This document shows, piece by piece, positions 46,701 through 57,800 of a stretch of DNA of 64,000 bases. Origin of the DNA: Aquarana catesbeiana. Its lineage: Eukaryota > Chordata > Amphibia > Anura > Ranidae. The stretch is taken from NCBI RefSeq assembly GCF_042186555.1, contig NC_133328.1, forward strand, positions 57,335,431-57,399,430, written 5' to 3'. The notes beneath the pieces are model-generated. The model was not told the origin of the DNA, did no database searches, and saw nothing but the letters and a program-made list of their open reading frames with translations. Both the position numbers and the translations under genes were made by a program. Position 1 is the stretch's first letter. The number at the start of each line of letters is the position of its first letter.

Positions 46701-49700
46701 TTTTTTGAAACTATCGATGCCCCCCGCTGAGACCACCGCCTGTGGAAGGGAATTCCACATCCTTGCCGCTCTTACAGTAAAGAACCCTCTACGTAGTTTA
46801 AGGTTAAACCCCTTTTCTTCTAATTTTAATGAGTGGCCACGTGTCTTGTTAAACTCCCTTCCGCAAAAAAGTTTTATCCCTATTGTGGGGTCACCAGTAC
46901 GGTATTTGTATATTGAAATCATATCCCCTCTCAAGCGTCTCTTCTCCAGAGAGAATAAGTTCAGTGCTCGCAACCTTTCTTCATGTCTAATGTCCTCCAG
47001 ACCAATTATTAGCTTTGTTGCCCTTCTTTGTACTCGCTCCATTTCCAGTACATCCTTCCTGATGACTGGTGCCCAGAACTGGACAGCATACTCCAGGTGC
47101 AGCCGGACCAGAGTCTTGTAGAGTGGCAGAATTATCGCTTTATCCTCGGAGTTAATCCCTTTTAAATGCATGCAAATATTCTGTTTTCTTTATTAGCAGC
47201 AGCTTGGCATTGCATGCCATTGCTGAGCCTATCATCTACTAGGACCCCCAGGTCCTTTTCCATCCTAGATTCCCCCAGAGGTTCTCCTCCCAGTGTATAA
47301 ATTGCATTTATATTTTTGCCACCCAAATGCATTATTTTATATTTTTCTACAATAAACCTCATTTGCCATGTAGATGCCCACCCCACTAATTTGTTCAGAT
47401 CTTCTTTCAAGGTTTCCACATCCTGCGGAGAAGTTATTGCCCTGCTTAGCTTAGTATCATCCGCAAATACAGAGGTTGAACTGTTTACCCCATCCTCCAG
47501 GTCGTTTATGAACAAATTAAATAGGATTGGTCCCAGCACAGAACCCTGTGGGACCTCACTACCCACCCCTGACCATTCCGAGTATTCCCCATTTATCACC
47601 ACCCTCTGAACTTGCCCTTGTAGCCAGTTTTCAATCCATGTACTCACCCTATGGTCCATTCCTAACGGACCTTATTTTGTACAGTAAGCATTTATGGGGA
47701 ACTGTGTCAAATGCTTTTGCAAAATCCAGATACACCACGTCTACGGGCCTTCCTTTATCTAGATGGCAACTCAGCTCCTCATCGAAGTTTAATAGATTGG
47801 TTTGGCAAGAATGATTCCTTATGAATCCATGCTGATTACTGCTAATGATACCGTTCTCATTACTAAAATCTTGTATATAGTCCCTTATCATCCCCTCCAA
47901 GAGCTTGCATACTATTGATTTTAGGCTAACTGGTCTGTAATTTCCAGGGATATATTTTGGGCCCAGGCTGAGACCAGCGGCTCTTTGAAGGTAATCAACG
48001 AGGAGTTTCCACCTTCCTCTTCACCCATCGTGTGTTCTGCTGATGACGAGGATGGGCTGCATGGTTTTGACCCAGCTTTAGACTTACCGCCACCAGACGT
48101 TTCTGTTGTACCCTGGAAGGAAGAAAAAGATGGGGAGATTTACTGTTAGTGTCTTGTCTATGTACAGTATATGTTAAAACTTTAATCCCCAACATTAAAT
48201 CAGCCCCTGCAGAAGCATACCTTATACAGGGCTTCAATCATCACCAAACCAGTCCAGTAAGCCAATGATGAAAATTGCTCACTTGTCTACGAGATCTGTT
48301 AGATGAAAAATGTTCAAAATTCATAGACTGAATCTATTCGTTATATGAACATGTTTTAGGCCTGATGTAGCCACCCTGAACTCACAGAAACTTTGCACCT
48401 GCCTGCAGGACATCACATAACTGGCCCAAAGACCCTTAAATAAAAGCCTGGTGGATATTTTCGGCTGTCCCATATAGCAAGATTTTGGAGATCTATCAAA
48501 GACACTTAAGAGACCTGGTATTCCCAGGCGTGTTTGACCCCCAGACTGAAAAGCTTAGGGTTCATTTTCTCTGGTGAGTAGGGATATGAGAGGTGAGTGT
48601 GGCACACTAGACAGCTTGTTTACTTGAAACACTTGAGCACTTTTTCTGAGGATTTTGGAGCACTGAGCACTTTATATAAGATTTCTGACTGTATATTTTT
48701 TCATGTGTTTTTCAATGTCAGTCGCTGATATTTATTTTGGACTGTAAGCGCTGTATTATTGTTATTTGATATGTTTTAGGCCTCGCTCACACTACAGCGA
48801 TTTCAGACTGGAGTTGCACAGAATTGCATGACAAGGGAAATCACCTTGTTTTTAATTTCCTTGTTGCTTCAGTGCGATTTACAGTTCAATTTGGCCCAAT
48901 AGAATATGCAAGCCACATCCAAAATGCAACCAAATGTCGCATCAAAGTCACACTGCTTAATCTCACTGAACATTGCATTGCAGTAGTGTGATCCGAGCCT
49001 CAGATATCAATATAAGCATAAGCATTTTTGCATTTAGGCAATTCAGTGAAGTATATTTGCATTTATATCTATTCTTCTTCCTATTACAGAGGAAGTAGTG
49101 GTCCATGAGTTTGCCACTCTTTGCCTAGCTCACATGGCTACTGACTATTCCAACAAGGCAAAGATATTTGAACTGAATGGCTTAGAACATCTCATCCGTT
49201 TACTAGGCAGTACTGATCCTGATGTGAAGAAGAATTCTGTGGAATGTATTTATCTGTTGGCCCAGGTAAAGGAATGTTCTTCATATTAGCAGTTTTGTTA
49301 CTTTGACATCTTGTGATTAAGAATGCGTTTGACTTTAACCCAGGACTTCCAGACGCGCAGTGCTGTGTGTGAAAACAATGCTGTACCCCCGTTGTTGGAG
49401 CTCTTAAGGTCAGACTACCCGGTTATTCAGCACCTGGCTCTGAAGGCTCTTAGCAGCATTAGCTGTGAAGCAGACTGCAGGTTGGCTCTCAAGGAGAACC
49501 AAGCTATGGATCATCTCTTAAAAATCCTGGAAACAAAGGTATGCAACCGTAGACTATAGTTGCGCCCTTTTCCAGAAATAGATGAACACATACATAATTG
49601 ACATAATGGGGTTGATTTACAAAAGGCAAATAGACTTTGCAAAGTGCAGTTGCTCCAGAGCTTAGTAAATAAGATAACGCTTCACTTTGTAAAGAATACC

Positions 49701-52700
49701 CAATCACATGCAAGGAAAATAAAACAAAAAAAAAACCCAGCATTTTTGCTTGCACGTGATTGGATGATGGAAGTCAGCAGAGCTCCTTTATTAAGCTCTG
49801 GAGCAACTGCACTTTGCAAAGTGCACAGCCTATTTTCCTTTAGTAAATCAACCCTACAGTGTGATTCTTTTCTGCATCTATCTTGTTTGACTTGCTCTTC
49901 CCAACTATTTAACCAAAATATAAAAGGTTGCAGGTAGTAATAGGTTTACATTGTCTTAATCTAAGAGCCCTCCAGCTAGAACCACGGGATTGATTTCTGC
50001 TTTCATCCAGTATACATACAATTAAAGTGGTTGTAAAATTATAAAGAGGTTTATACTTACCTGCTCTGTTCAATGGTATGTTCGGCACGGACCAATCAAA
50101 TTTTAATCCACATATGTGCAGACTGGTTGTTCAGGAGTCGATCTACTGATCGATGCCACCAGATATAGCCAGCAGCTCTGATCAGTGTATTCTGACAGGG
50201 GGAAAGTCTTCCTGCTGTTAGAAAACAAAGGTTCACCAGGAGGGTTCCCTCAATCACCTCAAGTGTGTTGATGGGGGAATCAAGTCATTTTTTTTCCTGT
50301 TCAACCCACTGGGGTTAATGTGAGAGTATGTATTAGGATTATAGAGAGGGTTAGTATGAAAGTTAGGCTGGCAATACACAAGTCATTTTTTTTTCTTTCA
50401 AGCAGCAGGTTGAACGAAAAAATGACTCAATTCTCCCATCCATACACTCAATGTGGATGGGGGTATCCCTCCCACTGAGTTATTGTATTCTGACAGCAGG
50501 GAGCTTTCCTTTCAGAATTCACTCATCAACACTGCTGACTACAGCCGGCAGCACGGAGTGAGAGAAAGTTTTCCAGCAGGCTGTTTGTACACAAGTCGAT
50601 TAATAGATTGACTTGTGTACAACCAGTCTGCCCATACATGGATCAAAATGTGGCTGGTGAGCATTACAAGGAAGGCTTGTGTTGGGGTTGGGCTTACAGC
50701 GGTGTTAGGCTGCTTTCACACTGCAGCCGCCCGAGCGTTAGCGGTAAAGCACTGCTCGTTTTAGCGGCGCTTTACCACTGTTATATATTTGGACAGTATC
50801 GGGGCACTTTTAAACCCTAAAAAGGGGTTAAAAAAGGGTTAAAAGCATCTGTGTTGCTACGCTTTCAAAACGTTTTTTAGCCACTTCGGAAGCATTGCCT
50901 ATTCATTCCAATGGGCGGGGGCGGTCTAGGAGCAATGTATACACCGCTCCTAAACCTCCACAAAGATGCTGCTTGCAGGACGTGTTCTAACGTCCTGCAA
51001 GCGCACCGTCCCAGTGTGAAAGCACTCAGGCTTTTACGCTGGGGTGGCAGGGGAGGCAGTTTCCATTCGCTATTTCTAGCGCTAAAGCGCCTGGAAACTG
51101 CCCCAGTGTGAAAGGGGCCTAAGTGTTTGTATTAAAGGATAGTGTGAGAGTTATTGAGAGGGATAAGTGAGGAACCCCCCTTAGGGTAGGCCATTGCGCT
51201 AAGCCAGTGCTAATGCTGAAAGATAATTGGGTTGATTTACTAAAACTGGGGCACACAGAATCTGGTGCAGCTGTGCATAGTAACCAATAAGCTTCTAACT
51301 TCAACTTTTTCAATTAGGCTTTGACAATGAGTCTACGTTCACATTGGAGGCAGTTTTGCGAATTTCATTGCGTGCTCATGCACAGATGTCTATTGAAATC
51401 TCCCCCGAAGTCGCCAAAAGTAGTGCAGGAACTACTTTTGGAAATCAGTGCGGTGCCGCAAAGTTGGCGTCACACCGATTCGGATGGTGCCGTTGCCGGC
51501 AATAGGCTGCGATTTGACATGTCAAATCACATGTCAAATCGCCCTGATGTGAACAGGGGCTAAAACAAAGAAGCTGATTGGTTTCTATGCACAGCTGCAC
51601 CAGATTTTGTGTGCTCCAATTACAGTAACTCAACCCCATTATATTTCAGCCTTAGCAATGGCTCAGTGCAATGGCCTACCCTAAAGGTGGTTCATCATCG
51701 ATTTCAGCTTCAGAAATATCCAAAAATAGTTTCCTCCAAAAAATGCAGTTGATATATCTTAATAAATTTGTTGCATACAGTACCATAGAAAACCATACCA
51801 TTTCTTCACAACCACATTTCTGTCTATGGACAGCTGACAAGCTGAAACCAAACTATGTGCTATGAATGTGCAGAGGTGTTTTTTGGAACCTACAAATTTT
51901 TCCATGCTGTTTTGTTCTATATTGTACATCTCCAAGCCCTTTGTCTGCCTATGTGCTCATTATGCCTTCTTAGGAGCTTAATGACTTACACGTGGAGGCC
52001 CTTCTGATAATCGCTAACTGCCTTGAGGACGCAGACACCGTGCAGCTTCTCCAGCAGTCAGGAGGACTCAAGAAGATTCTGACCTTTGCAGAGACCTCCC
52101 CCCTGGCTGACATACAGAGGAATGCAGCCAAGGCCATCGCCAAGTCAGCTCACAATGGTGTGTGACATTCAGTGCAAAAATTACATTTAGAATAACATAT
52201 GTGAATGGTCACAGCCCAGAACGATTTCTCTGATGGTTGCCACTGGATAATGTCAGTCGTTTTAAAGTTTGTCTTTCCTATACATCAGACAATGGCACAA
52301 ATTCATTCGAGCTGATTGGTTTATAGATTAGAAGGCAGAATCTTTTCCATGCATTATTAAATTAAGCTTGCATGTCATGGAGCTAAGAATTAAAGTGGAC
52401 TTACAATGTGTGTTTGTGTGTGTATATATATATATATATATATAAAATCATTTTATTGTAAATAATCACTGGATCTACTCCTTGCTTTGCACTCTTATGA
52501 CGATTGTGCCTAGCTGCTCCTCATAATGCCCCATACACACAATAGGATTTTCTGACAACAAAACCGTGGATTTTTTTCCAAAGGATGTAGCCTCAAACTT
52601 GTCTTGCATACACACGGTCACACAAATGTTGTCGGAAATTCTGAAAGTCAATAACACGGTGACGTACAACACGTACGACGAGCCGAGAAAAATGAAGTTC

Positions 52701-54768
52701 AATAGCCAGTGCTGCTCTTCTGCTTGATTCTGAGCATGCATTGACTTTTGTGCGTCGGAATTGTGTACACACATTCAGAATTTCCGATAGCAAGTTTTGT
52801 TGTTGGAAAATTTGAGAAACTGCTTTCAAACATTTGTTGGCGGAAATTCCGACAACAAATGTTCTATGGAGCATACACACGGTCGGACTGTCCGACAACA
52901 AGCTCACATCCAACATTTGTTGTTGAAAAATCCTATCGTGTGTACGGGGCATTACACTTCAAGACTATGGGGGTTATTTACGAAAGGCAAATCCACTTTG
53001 CACTACTAGTGCAAAGCGCACTTGAAATTGCACTGAAAGTGCACTTGGAAGTGCAGTTGCTGTAGATCCGAGGGGGACATGCAAGGAAAATAAAAAACAG
53101 CATTTTAGCTTGCACATGATTGGATGATAAAATCAGCAGAGCTTCCCCTCATTTCAGATCTTCCCCTCAGATTTACAGTGACTGCACTTCCAAGTGCACG
53201 TTCAGTGCAATTTCAAGTGCACTTTGCACTTGCAGTTTGCACTTGTAGTTTGCACTTGTAGTGCAAAGTGGATTTGCCTTTTGTAAATAACCCCCTATGA
53301 GTTTGCTGGGTCATTGAAAACAATGCACTCCCTGTGTGGCTGGTGTCTTTTTCCAACTATTAAGCAGGAAGCAGGAAGCAGAAAGGTAGCACTGATCTAG
53401 TAATGCTCCTTCTATTGGCTATTCTAAAAATCTCTACATTTAAAAGGTATGTGTGGGCAATATAAAAATATATACACATTTCTCATGTTTTGTCTGTAGG
53501 GGGTAAATACAGAAAAATACCAAAGAATCTGCCAGAAAATCAATGTGCTTCTAGGCCCCTGTAGTGGGCTGACCATGTTGCCTTTAATTCATTGAAATCC
53601 AAGCAGTATTGTCAGCCCTGATGGACTACAGAACATTTTCCCCATGTGTTATGGAGATGAAGAGAGGGGGAAGAATTCTGTAGTCCAGAAGAAAAAAACA
53701 GGGCTGACCACACTGCTTTAGATGTTAATGCAGGAATGTTGTCCACTCACTATAGCAAATTACAGGAATATGTTTTTTTTCATTCGTACAGTACAGGAGA
53801 TAGGCTTAGTCATGGTTCACTGGGTTATATGTTGTTACCTTCAGGGGATTTTTTAGCAGGATATAACCTGTCTATGACTAAGCCTGTCCTGTACTTTACT
53901 CCAATAAACAGATTTTACAGGCAAGTCAAAAAGTCTTTTTTTTAATTTATGTTTTTAATCTTACCCTGACATTCACTATAATAGAATGACTGAATTATCA
54001 AAGTGCAAGCATTTTAAGATCACTAATTATTGAATATTGAAATAATAGCTCAAACTATGTTCTCACTATGTATGCACAATTTGTTCCCTTGTCCCCAAGC
54101 ATAACATGCATTAAAATACATAAAACATACATTAAGGCTGAGTTCACATTATTGCAAATTGGATGTGGTCATGTGCGTCTTTTGCTCCGTTTCAGGTCCG
54201 AATTCAGGCAAACATTCGGGCCTGATTTGTCCCTGAAATACGGAACAGGGACGCCCCGGACCCCTGCTGTGAGCCGCATCGGAATTCAGTGTGAACCCAG
54301 ACCTACACCTTAATAAACATATAAAAACTGTCCTTCTTTTGCAGCATTAGATCTCATACCTAACGGCAGGTCCACTTTAAATGTAATATACACCGAATCT
54401 CTGTGTAATTTTGCACATTTGCTTAGCATGTATCTTTTTTTTTTCTTTGTGGGATATGATCAAATCTAATTTGTTTTCACTTGTTTGCTTCTCTTGATTC
54501 ATCTGCTAATTATGCCCACTCTCTGTTAATGAGCCATCACCCCCGTAGAGCTGCTTAGGGGGGGCTGGTGGGTACAGCATGGTGCCAGAACATCCTCAGC
54601 ACGATTATCACGCTAATTGGATGACACTATTGATCTGGAGGCAAAGTGTCAGCTCCATACATGGAGGCCTGTTTGTTTCACAGAATCCTGTTTGGGGACC
54701 TAAACTCTGACACTGGGGGTTGTTTCCTGGGGCTTAACATGAAATGGGAGGGCTGATTTCTAATAGTG

Positions 54769-54847
<79 letters not shown>

Positions 54848-57800
54848 GTGAGATATCGAAATACTGCTTATGCTTCATTAAATCGTTTTTGAATGTTGTA
54901 TTTTAAATCAATCTATCTATATCTATCTACCGTTCGTTCGTCTATCTAGACATCTAACCCTTTATCTCTAAACTTACCTATTTGTATAATAATATTATAA
55001 TACGGCTTCTGATAAAATCACATGTACTGGCTTGTTGTAGTCATGTTATGCTTAAAGTGGACCCCCCCCCACATTCTTTCCTAGATGTCTCTTCCGAAAG
55101 TTTGTTCTAAGCATCAACTACTTTTTATAGTGAAATAATACTTTCTAAGATTTGTTTTGAACTTTCCTCTTCATATTGAAAATACTGCTTTACTGAACCT
55201 CAAGCTGCCATAGACGGATCAAAGTTCGGCCGTTAAGCAAGGACTGGCCGAATTTTGATCCATTTTTGGCCGTTCCCACTTGACAAAAGTCGGTCCAATT
55301 ACCGACTTCTATCGAACAGGACTATTGGAAAGTGTTTTCTTGATCAGCCAGCTGCAGCTAATCGGCTGCAGCCACTGATCAGTGTATTCTGACAATGGAG
55401 GAGTCCTACTGTCAGAATACAGTGGCATACCGAGAAGGATTCCCCCATCCACCTCAAAATTTGTAGATGGGGAATCTGTTTTTTTTTTTTGATTGACCTA
55501 TTGGCTGATCATAAAAAAATAAAATAAACCAAGGCATCTATGGCCAGCCTTAGTCTGTAAGGCCCCTTTCACACTGGGGCACTGGGTGCGTCGGTGGTAA
55601 AGCGCTGCTATTTTTAGCGGCGCTTTACCTTCAATTTTGCAGTGCTATTCAGCCGCTAACGGGGCGCTTTTACCCCCCGCGCTAGCGCTCGAAAAACGGT
55701 TAAAGCCACCGCAAAGTGCTATGCCGGTGGTATAGCCGTGCTGCCCCATTGATTTCAATGGGCAGGAGCGGTGAAGGAGCGGTGTATACACCGCTCCTTC
55801 ACCACTCCAAAGATGCTGCTAGCAGGACTTTTTTTAGCGTCCTGTCAGCGCACCGCTCCAGTGTGAAAGGGGTATAAGTAATGTGTTTAAAAGTTACAGT
55901 CATGTCTACTCTTACCCTTCTCTCGTTGATGCTGTACATATTAGGTTCTCAAAGGGTCTCCTGATATGTTTTATCCTACAGACATTTAAAAAAATGTTTT
56001 GCCTGTATACAACTGCGATACAAGTTATTATGTAACTGAATGTTATCTTTTTAGTCTACAGCCCTGTCATTTTCTGTAAAATTGAATGCAATATGGCAGC
56101 CTGGAGGCATTCTGTGCATAGATGGTGCACAACCCCCCACCCCCAGATATGTAATTTCCTGCTTGTATGGTTGGCTTTCTGATTTTCTCAGAAGTTTGCC
56201 ATAAGATACAAGTCAGATTTTGAGCATCCCTTGTAACAAACAGGTCAATTTTGGTGAGATACTTTCAAAAAACAAAAAAGCACATCTAAAGCTCATTAAA
56301 GCCCTGCAGGTGCAGCAGCTGACTGATAATTATAAAATCACACCCATACAGATTCATTTAGCACATGGACACAAACAAACAGCTATTTCTTCAGAATAAC
56401 AAAAGGTTGGAAACTACAACAAAATTTGCTAAAATTCATGCAATTTGCATAGATCACACAGAGAGGAATGTTTTTTTTGTCTTCATAAATTTAGGCCAAT
56501 ATGTATCCTGCTACATATTTATGGTAAAAAAATCCCAGTAAGCGTATATTGATTGGTCGACGTGAACGTTATAGCATCTAAAAACAATGGTATATATACT
56601 AGAATTATTATTTATTTTTATTAGTTTGCACTAGTAATGCTGGCAATCAACGACTTATAGAGGGACTGTGATAGTAAGGCAGGGAACCAATGACACTAAT
56701 ACAGTGATCAGTGCTAAAAATATGAACTGTCACTGTACTAATGACACTGACTGGGAAGGGGTTAACATCTAGGGTGATCAAAGGGTTAAATGTGTAAGAG
56801 GGCTTGGTATGTTTACTGTAAATTGCTTTCACTAAGGGATTAGACAGGTTTTGATCCCCGCTTTGCAGAGAAACAAAAACCGGTACATCCCTGCTGACAG
56901 GACAGAGCTCTGCCCTGTCTTCCTCCTCGATGATCAGTGGGTGCGGGTGGTCATCCATTGGCCGGTACTAGCTGGTCAGCTTGTGCTGTGACTAACTATA
57001 ACACAGCCGGTGTGCTGGAGGCGCAAGCCCCCTACCCAGAAGTGCTGGGTGACGTACTAGGTACGTGATCCGACACAGGAGAGCCACTCTGCTGCCGTAC
57101 TCATACGTGAGACGGTCAGCAATAGAGTAGGTTGACATGTACTAAGAAAAACAGGCAGTCATCTTCCTGAGAAAGAAAAGAGGAGTGATACCTGTCTGTC
57201 CTCAAACAAGGCACTGCTTCCCCAGGACTTGCTGTAGTATGTAGCTGGTGACACAGGCTCACAAACTAGATTCCGATCCTATATAAATGTTTGTGGTAAA
57301 CCCAGGGAAGAAGAGTTATGGGGCGTACACACGGTCGGACTTTTCAGCTACAAAAGTCCGACAGCCTGTCCGACAGACTTTCGACGGACTTTCGACGGAC
57401 TTGCGGCGGACTTTCTAGCGAACAGACTTGCCTACACACGATCACACAAAAGTCCGTCGAATTCTTACGTGATGACGTACACCGGACTAAAATAAGGAAG
57501 TTGATAGCCAGTAGCCAATAGCTGCCCTAGCGTGGGTTTTTGTCCGTCGGACTAGCATACAGACGAGCGGATTTTTCGACCGGACTCGAGTCCGTCGGAA
57601 AGATTTGAAGCATGTTTCAAATCTAAAGTCTGTCGGATTTGAGGCTGAAAAAGTCTGTTGAAAGTCCGGAGAAGCCCACACACGATCGGATTACCAGCCA
57701 GCTTTAGTCCGTCAGCGTCCGTTGGACTTTTGTAGACGAAAAGTCCGACCGTGTGTACGCGGCATTACAGATTGATGCCTATGAATTAAAAAAATGTATT

